DNA from: Phaeovulum vinaykumarii
Lineage (GTDB): Bacteria > Pseudomonadota > Alphaproteobacteria > Rhodobacterales > Rhodobacteraceae
NCBI RefSeq assembly: GCF_900156695.1
Contig: NZ_FTOM01000005.1
Coordinates: forward strand, 155,559-219,558
Direction: 5' to 3'
DNA length: 64,000 nucleotides
This document shows, one piece after another, positions 28,995 through 38,269 of the stretch; the stretch's first letter is position 1, and every line of letters starts with the position of its first letter. The notes under the pieces are model-generated. The model saw nothing but the letters and a program-made list of their open reading frames with translations. It had not been told where the DNA came from and ran no database searches. The position numbers and the translations under genes were made by a program.

Positions 28995-29023
28995 AAAAGA
29001 CGCGCCCCCGAAGGGACGCGTTG
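28995..29023 (-). terminator. Intrinsic terminator of pucC
   Basis: On the minus strand AACGCGTCCC-TTCG-GGGGCGCGTC forms a nine-pair stem capped by a UUCG tetraloop and followed by TTTT, shortly after the pucC stop. Confidence 0.88.
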
Positions 29024-29046
29024 CAAGGAATGTCCTGGCGGAGGGG

Positions 29047-30441
29047 TCAGACGCGCTCGGCGGCCAGCGTCTTGTTGCGCACGAGCGGCGCCATCACCAG
29101 AAGCCCCGCGATCAGGAAGGCCACCTCGATCACATAGGCGGCCAGATAGGGCGTCGCCTCGCCGTAGATATGGCCCTCGGGCAGGCTCAGGATCACGTCG
29201 CGCACGATGCCGCCCGCGGCCACCGCGACCCCGGCCGAGGTCGCCTGCACCGCCCCCCAGGCCCCCAGCGCCAGCCCGACCTGTTCGCGCGGGGCCAGGC
29301 GCATGGTCGCGGTCAGCGTGCCGTGGCCGAAGAGACCACCGCCAAAGCCCACGATCAGCGTGCCCAGAAGGAACAGCGGCGTCATCCCCAGAGGCGCGGC
29401 CGCGATCACCGCGGCAAAGCCCGGCACCCCGAAGGCCGCCCCCCAGGCCGCCATGCGCAGCGGGTCATAGCCGCGGCTCAGCACCCGGCTGGCCCAGGCA
29501 AAGCCGACCAGCCCGCCACCGGCGAAGATGGCCGTCAGCTTGGTGGTTGCGGACACGGTCATGCCCAGCACCTGCCCGCCATAGGGTTCCAGCAGCACAT
29601 CGGCCATGCCAAAGCCCATCGTGCCCAGCCCGATCACGATCAGCCCGCGCAAGGCATAGGGCCGGCGGATGAACTCGCGCCAGCAGTCGGAAAACTCGGG
29701 CGTGTCGTCGCGCTTGACGGTGCGCGAGCGGTCCCGCGCCTCCTGTTTCCACAGCGCGATCACGTTCAGCACCAGCGTCGCCACGGCGGCACCCTGGATC
29801 ACCTTGATCAGCTGCGCCGGGTAATAGGGGTCGAGCAGCCAGCCGAACAGAAGCGCCGAGATGATCATGCCCACCAGCATCATCACATACATCAGCCCCA
29901 CGACCTTGGGCTGATCCTCGCGCGGGGCCAGATCGGTGGCCAGCGCGAGCCCCACGGTCTGGATCGTGTGCACCCCCGCCCCCACCAGCAGGAAGGCAAT
30001 GCCGGCGCTGGCCTGCCCGATCCATTCCGGCGTGCCCTCGGCGTAATCCTTGCCCGACAGCACCAGAAGCGCAAAGGGCATGATGGCAAAGCCGCCCCAT
30101 TGCAGCAGCGTGCCCTTCCAGATGTAGGGCACCCGTCGCCATCCCAGCGCCGAGACATGGGTGTCGGACTTGAACCCGATCAGCGCGCGGAAGGGCGCAA
30201 ACAGGAGCGGCAGCGAGATCATGATCGCCACCAGCGAGGCCGGCACGTCGAGTTCGACGATCATCACCCGGTTGAGCGTGCCGACCAGCAGCACGAGCGC
30301 CATGCCGACCGACACCTGGAACAGCGACAGACGCAGCAGGCGGCTGAGCGGCAGATCCTCGGACGCGGCATCGGCAAAGGGCAGGAAACGCGGCCCGATC
30401 GAGATCAGGGCGTGGCTGGCCATGTTGCGCAGGCGAGACAT
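29047..30441 (-). CDS. pucC: PucC, light-harvesting complex assembly / bacteriochlorophyll delivery membrane protein
   Basis: A 464-residue major-facilitator-type protein with about 12 membrane segments, required in Rhodobacter for LH2 assembly. Signatures of the PucC/LhaA/BCH2 family are visible: LNRVMIVELDVPASLVAIMI, FRALIGFKSDTH, GWRRVPYIWKGTLLQWGGFAIMP and FGGGLFGHGTLTATM. GAAGAAC precedes the ATG. In most relatives pucC follows pucBA directly; here 2.5 kb and three other genes or fragments separate them. LhaA, the LH1 paralogue, is the main alternative, but the puc context favours PucC. Confidence 0.9.
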   Translation of the reverse strand: MSRLRNMASHALISIGPRFLPFADAASEDLPLSRLLRLSLFQVSVGMALVLLVGTLNRVMIVELDVPASLVAIMISLPLLFAPFRALIGFKSDTHVSALGWRRVPYIWKGTLLQWGGFAIMPFALLVLSGKDYAEGTPEWIGQASAGIAFLLVGAGVHTIQTVGLALATDLAPREDQPKVVGLMYVMMLVGMIISALLFGWLLDPYYPAQLIKVIQGAAVATLVLNVIALWKQEARDRSRTVKRDDTPEFSDCWREFIRRPYALRGLIVIGLGTMGFGMADVLLEPYGGQVLGMTVSATTKLTAIFAGGGLVGFAWASRVLSRGYDPLRMAAWGAAFGVPGFAAVIAAAPLGMTPLFLLGTLIVGFGGGLFGHGTLTATMRLAPREQVGLALGAWGAVQATSAGVAVAAGGIVRDVILSLPEGHIYGEATPYLAAYVIEVAFLIAGLLVMAPLVRNKTLAAERV

Positions 30442-30735
30442 GAGTTCTTCCCGTTCTGCGCGCCCGACCAGCCCCCCGTGACCGGCGGCGCGCAACTTTC
30501 CTGTCGGGACCGGACCCCGTTGCGGGGCGGCACGCGGGCCGAAGGGTCCGGAGCGTGAGACCAAGCCCAAGTTGCATGCGCTCCCCCGGAAGGCAAGCGC
30601 CGTGATGTCCCGCCCCCGCGCCATGCGTCGCATCTCGCGCAAACGGGCCGCGCAAACGGCCCCAAAATTGCGCAACGCGCGCCCCGATCCGCCCGCGCGC
30701 GCGCTTTGCCGGGGTCAGGCGGGATCAGGAGAAGA

Positions 30736-31257
30736 TCACTCGACGGTCTCGATGCGCACGGGCAGGCCGCCTTCGCGGCGCAAGGGCGCGATCGGGCCGT
30801 CAAAGGCCCCCAGCCGCACCAGCCCCGCAGAACTCGAGAACGGCTTGAGAAAGATCGCCAGGTTCCCCCAGGGGGCATAGAGCGTGATATCGCCGGTCTC
30901 GGGCTTGTAGGCCCGCGGCGCGCCGCTCGTGTCCAGCTTGCGCGGAAGATCGGCGATCTTCTCGATCCCGTGATAATCGTTCAGCGTCAGATCGAGCGGC
31001 AGCAGGGCTGCGAAATCCCGCCCTGCGGGGGTGTCGTCCAGCGTGGCCGACAGCGTGGTGTCGGCAACGATCACGCGGATCCGGGTCATGGTCTTGTCCT
31101 TTCCTGCACCTGATCGGGCGTCTTGCGCCCCCGCGGGCGAAGCCCGCAACAGGGTCAACGCGGGCGAAGCCCGCAAAAGCGACAACACGGGCGAAGCCCG
31201 CAACAAGGCCCCCGCGGGTGCGGCCAGCGCAATTCTCAAGATCTTGCGGCGGTCCAT
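30736..31257 (-). CDS. Cyclophilin-like-fold protein with repeat-extended signal sequence
   Basis: A 173-residue protein. The C-terminal ~115 residues fit the Cyclophil_like2 family: RIRVIVADTTLSATLDDTPAGRDFAALLPLDLTLNDYHGIEK, then YKPETGDITLYAPWGNLAIFLKPF. Members are small periplasmic or cytoplasmic proteins often found beside alcohol dehydrogenase and cupin genes. The N terminus resembles a signal peptide but contains three tandem copies of a nine-residue unit (LLRASPxxx) from a 27-bp DNA repeat, ending AGAQDA. An internal ATG (MTRIRV, 31090) would give the bare domain and may be the real start. Confidence 0.72.
   Translation of the reverse strand: MDRRKILRIALAAPAGALLRASPVLSLLRASPALTLLRASPAGAQDARSGAGKDKTMTRIRVIVADTTLSATLDDTPAGRDFAALLPLDLTLNDYHGIEKIADLPRKLDTSGAPRAYKPETGDITLYAPWGNLAIFLKPFSSSAGLVRLGAFDGPIAPLRREGGLPVRIETVE
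31133..31213. repeat. Three 27-bp tandem repeats in the signal-peptide coding region
   Basis: Units at 31133-31159, 31160-31186 and 31187-31213, each containing GGGCGAAGCCCGCAA with its small GGGC/GCCC palindrome. Because 27 is a multiple of three, copy changes add or remove nine residues without shifting the frame. Confidence 0.9.
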
Positions 31258-31382
31258 GGCGCCTTCCTTTCCATCATGAGACGCGCGAGGGGGGCATCAA
31301 GAGAGCGCGCACCCGGAACAGCAGGGGCGATCCCGCGCGCCCCGCCCCCAAGCCCCTGTCGCCCCCCTTTCGCGCAGCCCGC

Positions 31383-32231
31383 TCAGGCCCGCGTCATGTC
31401 GATGACATAGCGGTAGCGGGCCTCCTTGTTCACCACCTTCTCGCAGGCCGCGCTGATCTGATCCGGCGTGATCAGCTCATAGGTCGCGGCGATACCGTGA
31501 TGGGCGGCAAAGTCGATCACCGCCCGGCTCTCGGCAATGCCGCCGATCATCGAACCCGCCAGGCTCTGGCGGCCAAAGCCCATCAGCATGCCCTGCGCCC
31601 CCTCGATCGGGAACAGCGCGCCCACATTGACCAGCGTCTTGTCGAGCTTGAGCAGGTTCAGGAAAAGCTGCATCGGACAGGCCACCGGCACCGTCGACAC
31701 CATCAGATCAAAGCTGGCGCGGTTGCGGGCCATGGCCGCCTCGTCCGACCACAGATAGGCCTCGGCGGTGCCAAAGGCCCCGGCATCGGCGATCTTGCCC
31801 TCGGAGGTGGTGAAGACCACGACCTCGGCGCCCTTGGCCGCGGCCAGCTTGACCGCCATGTGGCCCAGCCCCCCCATGCCGATCACGCCGAAACGTTCGC
31901 CCGGCTTCAGATCCCGGTGGTTGATCGGCGAGAAGGTGGTGATGCCCGCGCACAGAAGCGGCGCGAAACCGGGCAGATCCACCCCCGGCGGAATGCGCAG
32001 GGCGAAGTCCTCCTTGACGACGATCCGCTTGGAATAGCCGCCATAGGTCACACCACCCGACACCTTGTCGGGGGAATTATAGGTGAAGGTGGTGCCGTTG
32101 AGACAATTCTGTTCGCGGTCGGCCAGGCAGTTCTCGCATTCCCCGCAGCTGTCGACCATGCAGCCGACGCCGGCATGATCGCCCTCGCGGAACGTGACCA
32201 CCTCGGCGCCCACGCCGACGACGCGGCCCAC
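31383..32231 (-). pseudogene. Zinc alcohol dehydrogenase (YahK/cinnamyl-type), N terminus missing
   Basis: About 282 codons match the C-terminal four fifths of a medium-chain, zinc-dependent NAD(P)H alcohol dehydrogenase. The structural zinc loop CGECENCLADREQNC, the Rossmann GVIGMGGLGHMAVKLAAAKGAEV and the C-terminal YELITPDQISAA are present. Family members start some 70 residues earlier with the catalytic zinc ligands (CGICHSD and GHE). Those are absent: homology begins abruptly at [11 protein letters not shown], at the very point where the opposite-strand cupin fragment begins. Without the catalytic zinc residues it should be inactive. Confidence 0.85.
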
Positions 32232-32233
32232 GC

Positions 32234-32512
32234 AGCCATGTGACCTTCGAACCCGGCGCGCGCACGGCCTGGCACACCCACCCGGCCGGCCAGACCATCA
32301 TCATCACCTTCGGGCGCGGCCGCGTGCAGCGCGAGGGCGGCCCGGTCGAGGAAGTGACCGCCGGCGACGTGGTCTGGTTCCCGGCCGGCGAGAAACATTG
32401 GCACGGCGCGTCGGGCGACACCGCGATGAGCCATATCGCCATCCAGGAAAGCATCGACGGCGCGCCGGTGACCTGGCTCGAGAAGGTGGCCGACGCCGAT
32501 TACAACGGCTGA
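32234..32512 (+). pseudogene. Cupin-domain protein, N terminus missing
   Basis: About 92 codons of a small cupin of the kind annotated as (R)-mandelonitrile lyase-like: [23 protein letters not shown] (metal-binding HxH), PGD-type turn as [17 protein letters not shown], and AMSHIAIQE. Homologues carry about 35-40 extra N-terminal residues that are missing. Recognisable homology starts at SHVTFEPG, three bases from the opposite-strand alcohol dehydrogenase break. A GTG at 32240 could start translation, but no ribosome site precedes it, so I treat it as a remnant. Confidence 0.75.
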
Positions 32513-32841
32513 GCACGCAGGCCCTGCGCCCGGATCGGGCGCGCGACCCATCACATCGGCCCGCGCCCGAGGGAATCGCCCCGACGCGGGCCGTTCTTCA
32601 TTGGCGCATGGGAAGGGGGGACGCGTCAGGACCAGCCGCCGGGATCGGCGACGATGCGGGACGCGACGGAGGGAGATGCCGGCCAGATCCGCGGCCAGAT
32701 CCGCGGCGGAGCACGGACAGGCGCGACGCCATAAGACCGGCCAGAAATTGGAGGCCGGAACTTGGGGGCCAGAAATTGGGGCCCGAAATCACGAGACCTC
32801 GAACCGCGTGGACCCGGATCACGTGGGGGGCCGGAATCACA
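32513..32841. other. Non-coding stretch between the cupin remnant and the puc hairpins
   Basis: No gene is recognised. It contains short direct repeats: GCCAGATCCGCGG twice near 32681-32706, and CCAGAAATTGG-type segments near 32741 and 32769. Confidence 0.5.
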
Positions 32842-32908
32842 CAGGCCGACCCCTAGGGGCCGGCCTGCGCAAGGGAACCGGGGTCAAGCCGGATTGGGTT
32901 GACCCCGG
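32842..32908 (-). terminator. Two strong hairpins downstream of pucA
   Basis: The first stem after the pucA stop is CCGGGGTCAA / TTGACCCCGG (32878-32887 with 32899-32908). The second is CAGGCCGACCCC / GGGGCCGGCCTG (32842-32867) with one mismatch and a two-base loop. Neither has a strong T-run. In Rhodobacter species hairpins after pucA protect the short pucBA mRNA from 3-prime decay; the same role is inferred here. Confidence 0.7.
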
Positions 32909-32917
32909 TCAAAGACC

Positions 32918-33103
32918 TTAGGAAGCAGCGACTTCCACCGGGGCTTCCACAGCGGCAGCCGAGCCGTTGTAGTATTTGCCCAGCCAGGTCGTGTTGGTCA
33001 CGATCATGTAGTGGACCGCGAACGAGGACACCGCAACGGCGGCCAGGAACAGCGGAACACCAACGGTCGGTTTGACCACGAGCCACATTTTCGCGTTATT
33101 CAT
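32918..33103 (-). CDS. pucA: Light-harvesting 2 (B800-850) alpha polypeptide
   Basis: A 61-residue single-span antenna subunit of the photosynthetic membrane. MWLVVKPTVGVPLFLAAV leads into the membrane helix; His31 in AVHYMIVT is the B850 bacteriochlorophyll ligand. Tyr44-Tyr45 (WLGKYYNG) are the residues that red-shift B850 in LH2, so an 850-nm-type rather than 820-nm-type complex is expected. The C-terminal tail is Ala/Val/Glu-rich. An AAGGAG ribosome site overlaps the pucB stop 12 bases upstream. Confidence 0.96.
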   Translation of the reverse strand: MNNAKMWLVVKPTVGVPLFLAAVAVSSFAVHYMIVTNTTWLGKYYNGSAAAVEAPVEVAAS

Positions 33104-33115
33104 GACAGTATCTCC

Positions 33116-33271
33116 TTACCCGAGCCACGGAGTGGCGATGGCCGCCAGGAAGTGGGCCAGCAGCGCGATGCCGCCGAAAACGCGGGTGCCGAGCACCAGT
33201 TGCGCTTGCACTTCTTCGGCTTCCGCCAGGGTCAGGCCCGTCGGCCAGACTTTGTTCGGATCATCAGTCAT
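33116..33271 (-). CDS. pucB: Light-harvesting 2 (B800-850) beta polypeptide
   Basis: A 51-residue antenna subunit, found by reading the strand upstream of pucA. It starts MTDDPNKVWPTGLTLAEAEE and ends FLAAIATPWLG, closely matching Rhodobacter PucB. His40 (LLAHF) is the B850 ligand and Arg30 (GTRVFGG) is the residue that contacts B800. The usually invariant histidine 18 residues before the ligand (EEVHKQL in relatives) is glutamine here (EEVQAQL, Gln22). GGGAG precedes the ATG. It is the first gene of the puc operon. Confidence 0.95.
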   Translation of the reverse strand: MTDDPNKVWPTGLTLAEAEEVQAQLVLGTRVFGGIALLAHFLAAIATPWLG

Positions 33272-33734
33272 TGTCGTCTCCCAACTTGGTTTCGACTACT
33301 ATGCGTGTAGGGCCTGCACGCGGGCTTCGATAACGTTGGAGCTTTCGAGGTTTCCCTTGCGGGCTTCCGTCCCGCTCCGTTTCGTTACAAGGAGAAAGTC
33401 TCACAAGTCCGTGACAATCGCAACGCCCTCATTGCCCCGAAATGGCCCTTTGGGGTGCGACTTATTGGCCTCCGCGGGCGATCAAATCTGCCAACCGCGC
33501 GCATTCAGCGCATTGGAAGCACAAAAGATTTCCGCGCAGAGGCCAGAATCGAGCCCCCCCGGCACAGCATGTCGCAGCAAAGCGCGCGCAGGGTTGCCGA
33601 TTGCAACATTCGCGCGATTCCCCGCCCCCGCCTTCACATTCAGTTCAAGCGCTTCGGGGCAGTTCAAGCGCTTCGGGCCATTCAAGCACCTCGGGGCCGG
33701 TCAGCGTCCGCGGCGCCCGCGAGATCCGCGCCGG
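33272..33734. promoter_or_regulatory. puc upstream region with three tandem 18-19 bp repeats
   Basis: About 460 bases between pucB and the regulator gene. Three consecutive imperfect copies of AGTTCAAGCGCTTCGGGGC lie at 33642-33660, 33661-33678 and 33679-33697, the third as ATTCAAGCACCTCGGGGCC. The segment 33272-33440 is AT-richer and should carry the puc promoter, but I found no clear PpsR (TGT-N12-ACA) site. Confidence 0.55.
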
Positions 33735-34727
33735 TCACGCAATCCCCGGCGTGGACAGGTAATCCTGCAAGGCCTCGGGCGGGGTCCGGCGCAGGGCCGG
33801 CGCCTCGGCACGGCGCCAGGCCCGCAGCCCGGCCGCGTCATCGCCGGCGAATTGCAGCGCGCAGGTCGACACCCGGACATGACCGGCCACCTGTTCGCGC
33901 GCCAGCACCGACAGCCCGGAATACACCCCTGACAATCCGGCGAATCCCGCGCGCAGATAGATCATGCGCACCAGACGGCTGTGGCGGTTGCCGCACAACA
34001 GCACGACGCCATCCTCGACCCGCATCATCACCCCCGACACCAGCGTCGAGCGCAGCCCCCCCGCGCGCGGGGCCCCGGCGGCCAGAACCTCGGGCTCGCG
34101 CGTGCGAAACAGCGTCACCACCCCCTCGCGCCAGACACGGGCCATGCCGACCAGCATGCGGTCGGGGTGCAGGCTGGCGCGGCGCCAGAAGCGATAGACG
34201 CCGGGGCGCAGCATCTCTTCAGGCACGGCGAAGCGTTCGGACGGGGCCTGGAGACGGTCGGCCGTGGCGCCCAGCGCGGTGAAGAAACCCGCCGGGCGCT
34301 CGCGCTGCGCCTCGAGCGGTTCGAGCAGCACACGGGCATCCACGTCGAAATAGCGGCAGATGCGCCACAGGATATCGGGGCGCGGAAAGGCGCTGCCCGA
34401 CAGGTAACGGTTGAACTGGGTGCGGTTGATGCCCAGCCGGCGGCACAATTCGGCCACCGGCGGCCCACCCTCGCAGAGCGCGCGCAGGTTGCGCCCGAAC
34501 ATGGCCCGCAGCGCGGCCGGCGAGGGTTCGGCCCGCGGGTCGCGGATCTCGCGCCGGGGACGCGCGGCGGGCGTCTGGGCTCCGGCCTCACGCGGCCCCT
34601 GGGCCCTGGCCGCAAGGGCGGCAAGCGGGCGCGTCTGGGCCGACCCGCTCTCGCGCCGGTCGGCCGATGCGGACGGATCGGGGCGCGCCGCAGCACCCGC
34701 CGCCCGCCGGTCCATCAGATCTGACAT
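33735..34727 (-). CDS. XRE-type helix-turn-helix transcriptional regulator
   Basis: A 330-residue protein. After about 70 disordered residues an XRE/Cro-type helix-turn-helix lies at about 75-130 (ALCEGGPPVAELCRRLGINRTQFNRYLSGSAFPRPDILWRICRYF). The C-terminal 190 residues are an uncharacterised ligand or dimerisation domain. GGAGGAAAC before the ATG fixes the start. It lies on the same strand just upstream of pucBA; control of puc genes is only a positional guess. Similar regulators are common and uncharacterised in Rhodobacteraceae. Confidence 0.8.
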   Translation of the reverse strand: MSDLMDRRAAGAAARPDPSASADRRESGSAQTRPLAALAARAQGPREAGAQTPAARPRREIRDPRAEPSPAALRAMFGRNLRALCEGGPPVAELCRRLGINRTQFNRYLSGSAFPRPDILWRICRYFDVDARVLLEPLEAQRERPAGFFTALGATADRLQAPSERFAVPEEMLRPGVYRFWRRASLHPDRMLVGMARVWREGVVTLFRTREPEVLAAGAPRAGGLRSTLVSGVMMRVEDGVVLLCGNRHSRLVRMIYLRAGFAGLSGVYSGLSVLAREQVAGHVRVSTCALQFAGDDAAGLRAWRRAEAPALRRTPPEALQDYLSTPGIA

Positions 34728-35010
34728 GTTTCCTCCATACGCTCGGAATAGCCTTGCCGCAGGGTCTGCACCGCGCCCGCCACGAAAAGCCTGCGCCGAA
34801 CATGCCCTGACGCCACGTTCCCGAGGTTCGCCCCTATCTCTGGGTAAATGATGCTAACGTGCGACATTGTGTCCTGTCCAGAACCCGAAACGGGCAGACC
34901 CGACACAAGTCCACAACTTGCCGTGAGGATGATATGACCCTACCCACGATCAACCCAAGGGAGAAGCCCCGCGGGGGGATCATGCACACAACGACACTGA
35001 CAGGGACGCG

Positions 35011-35298
35011 ATGCTGGGGGTGATCGTCTGGAGCAACCGGGAACGGCAGGCCGCCGCGATCTGGTGCGAGGATCTTGCGCAGCTGGCGCATCTGAACGGC
35101 GCCGCCAGCCTGCATCCGGGCCAGCGCCCGCATTGGCCGCAGACGGGCGACCTGGCCGAATTCGACATCGCCGAAACCGACGGGCTGCGCCGCGCGGCGC
35201 GGCTGCGGGTGCTGCCGCAGGAGGCCGACGACGCCGGCCAGGACCGCCAGAGCGGTTTCGGGGGTGGTTTCAGGCGGGGCGGGCGCTGCGGCGGCTGA
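35011..35298 (+). CDS. Small conserved hypothetical protein
   Basis: A 95-residue protein starting MLGVIVWSNRERQAAAIWCEDLAQLAHL, with an AGGGA site before the ATG. The first ~70 residues look like a compact beta-rich domain (GVIVWSN, AIWCED, GDLAEFDIAE) that I recognise loosely as a family seen in Rhodobacteraceae; the last 25 are Gly/Arg/Gln-rich. No function can be assigned. It is preceded by a 280-base gap and converges on ilvH. Confidence 0.6.
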   Translation: MLGVIVWSNRERQAAAIWCEDLAQLAHLNGAASLHPGQRPHWPQTGDLAEFDIAETDGLRRAARLRVLPQEADDAGQDRQSGFGGGFRRGGRCGG

Positions 35299-35355
35299 CA
35301 GCGTCCGGCCCCGGCAAGAGGCCCCAGCCCCGCGCCACTGAGGAAAGCGCCCATG

Positions 35356-35382
35356 AAAACGGGCGGACCCGGCGGCCCGCCC
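35356..35382 (-). terminator. Intrinsic terminator of ilvIH
   Basis: On the minus strand a GGGCGG / CCGCCC stem followed by GTTTTC lies about 55 bases after the ilvH stop. Confidence 0.7.
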
Positions 35383-35435
35383 CTCATCCTGTCAAAGCCA
35401 CCATATGGTCCCCATATGGCCCCGACGCGCGCCCC

Positions 35436-35996
35436 TCAGGCGCCGCGCGACAGCGCCGCGACGCCGGTGCGCGCCACATCCGCAAGACCCAAGGGCCGCA
35501 TCAGCTCGGCAAAGGCGTCGATCTTCTCGGAGGTGCCAGTGATCTCGAAGACAAAGCTCTCGAGCGTCGAATCGACCACATTGGCGCGGAAGATATCGGC
35601 CAGCCGCAGGGCCTCGACGCGCTTGTCGCCGCCGCCCACCACCTTGAACAGCGCCAGCTCGCGCTCGACCGCGGCGCTTTCGACGGTCAGGTCGTGAACC
35701 TCGTGCACCGGCACGATGCGGCCCAGCTGCGCCTTGATCTGCTCGATCACGGCCTCGGTGCCGCGGGTCACGATGGTGATGCGCGAGCGATGTCCCTTGT
35801 GGTCGGTCTCGGCCACGGTCAGGCTGTCGATGTTGTAGCCGCGCCCCGAGAACAGACCGATCACGCGGGCCAGGACACCGGCCTCGTTGTCGACGATCAG
35901 GGCCAGCGTGTGGCTGCGTTCGGCCTGCGAATGAAAGTCGCGCAGGTCGTAGGCGGAATGGCTCGACGAGCCTTTCTTGATGTTGAGTGCCGCCAT
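35436..35996 (-). CDS. ilvH: Acetolactate synthase small (regulatory) subunit
   Basis: The 186-residue valine-binding regulatory partner of IlvI. The ACT domain at the N terminus is clear (HTLALIVDNEAGVLARVIGLFSGRGYNIDSLTVAETD, then RITIVTRGTEAVIEQIKAQLGRIVPVHEVHDL). The C-terminal half matches ALS_ss_C (ERELALFKVVG and LADIFRANVVDSTLESFVFEITGT). It starts 12 bases after the ilvI stop and ends in a terminator, so the two are one operon. Confidence 0.96.
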   Translation of the reverse strand: MAALNIKKGSSSHSAYDLRDFHSQAERSHTLALIVDNEAGVLARVIGLFSGRGYNIDSLTVAETDHKGHRSRITIVTRGTEAVIEQIKAQLGRIVPVHEVHDLTVESAAVERELALFKVVGGGDKRVEALRLADIFRANVVDSTLESFVFEITGTSEKIDAFAELMRPLGLADVARTGVAALSRGA

Positions 35997-36008
35997 CTTC
36001 TCCCCTCC

Positions 36009-37757
<1,749 letters not shown>

Positions 37758-37780
37758 CCACTCCATCAGCCCGTCTGGCC

Positions 37781-37807
37781 AAGAAAAAGCCCCCGGAATT
37801 CGGGGGC
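37781..37807 (-). terminator. Attenuator-type terminator in the ilvI leader
   Basis: A GCCCCCG / CGGGGGC stem followed by TTTTTCTT lies 23 bases upstream of the ilvI start, between promoter and gene. A competing nine-pair helix, GCGCATGGG (37841-37849) with CCCATGCGC (37806-37814), overlaps its 5-prime foot. Confidence 0.85.
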
Positions 37808-37833
37808 GCATGGGAAACCACCTGGGTCAGCCG

Positions 37834-37881
37834 CTAGCGGCCCATGCGCATCTTTCCGCGATTTACGACAGATACGGCCAC
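37834..37881 (-). CDS. Valine-containing leader peptide of ilvIH
   Basis: A 15-codon frame, MAVSVVNRGKMRMGR, starting at GTG with a GGAGG site six bases upstream. It contains three valine codons, two of them GTA, which is rare in this GC-rich genome. Its stop lies just before the attenuator terminator and within the loop of the competing helix. This is the arrangement expected for ribosome-mediated attenuation by valyl-tRNA. No database match was possible; the call rests on position, ribosome site, valine content and terminator. Confidence 0.65.
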   Translation of the reverse strand: MAVSVVNRGKMRMGR

Positions 37882-37911
37882 CTTGGCCTCCGCTGTTTCC
37901 TGACTTGGGCC

Positions 37912-37940
37912 TGTTTAGGGCGGCCACATCGGGGCGTCAA
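37912..37940 (-). promoter_or_regulatory. Probable ilvIH promoter
   Basis: TTGACG at 37935-37940 and TAAACA at 37912-37917 (both read on the minus strand), separated by 17 bases. The implied start near 37905 places the leader peptide 24 bases into the transcript. Confidence 0.55.
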
Positions 37941-38269
37941 CGCAAAAAGCGTGAATATTCTGTCGCAGCAGGGCCGCCGATGTTTTCAATAGTTGCGCAA
38001 TTGAGGCCAGCCCCCGCAATATCGCAAAATCCGCACAGCCCCGGCGGCAGGAAACACCCCCGCCGGGGGCGATCGCGCAGGCCGGCCCGCCCCCGCCCCC
38101 GCGCCTTCTGCCCCCAAACGCCGCAGTGGCCCTGCAAGGGGGCGGTTTTCCCTTGCGTCGCGGGATCGTGGGCGATTGACGCTGGGGGCCGGGCCGGGGC
38201 ATAGCTGAACCCCAAGCTCCGGCAAACGGACACCGGCAAACGGACAGAGGAAATCTAGGGGAGGAACGG
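37941..38269. other. Divergent intergenic region, no gene recognised
   Basis: About 330 bases between the ilvIH promoter and the TRAP transporter genes. It should carry the TRAP promoter; no clear element or gene is recognised. Confidence 0.45.

Noticed and set aside
33272..33480. PpsR/CrtJ site for the puc promoter
   Set aside because: No TGT-N12-ACA pair with the correct spacing was found on reading both strands; an imperfect site cannot be excluded.
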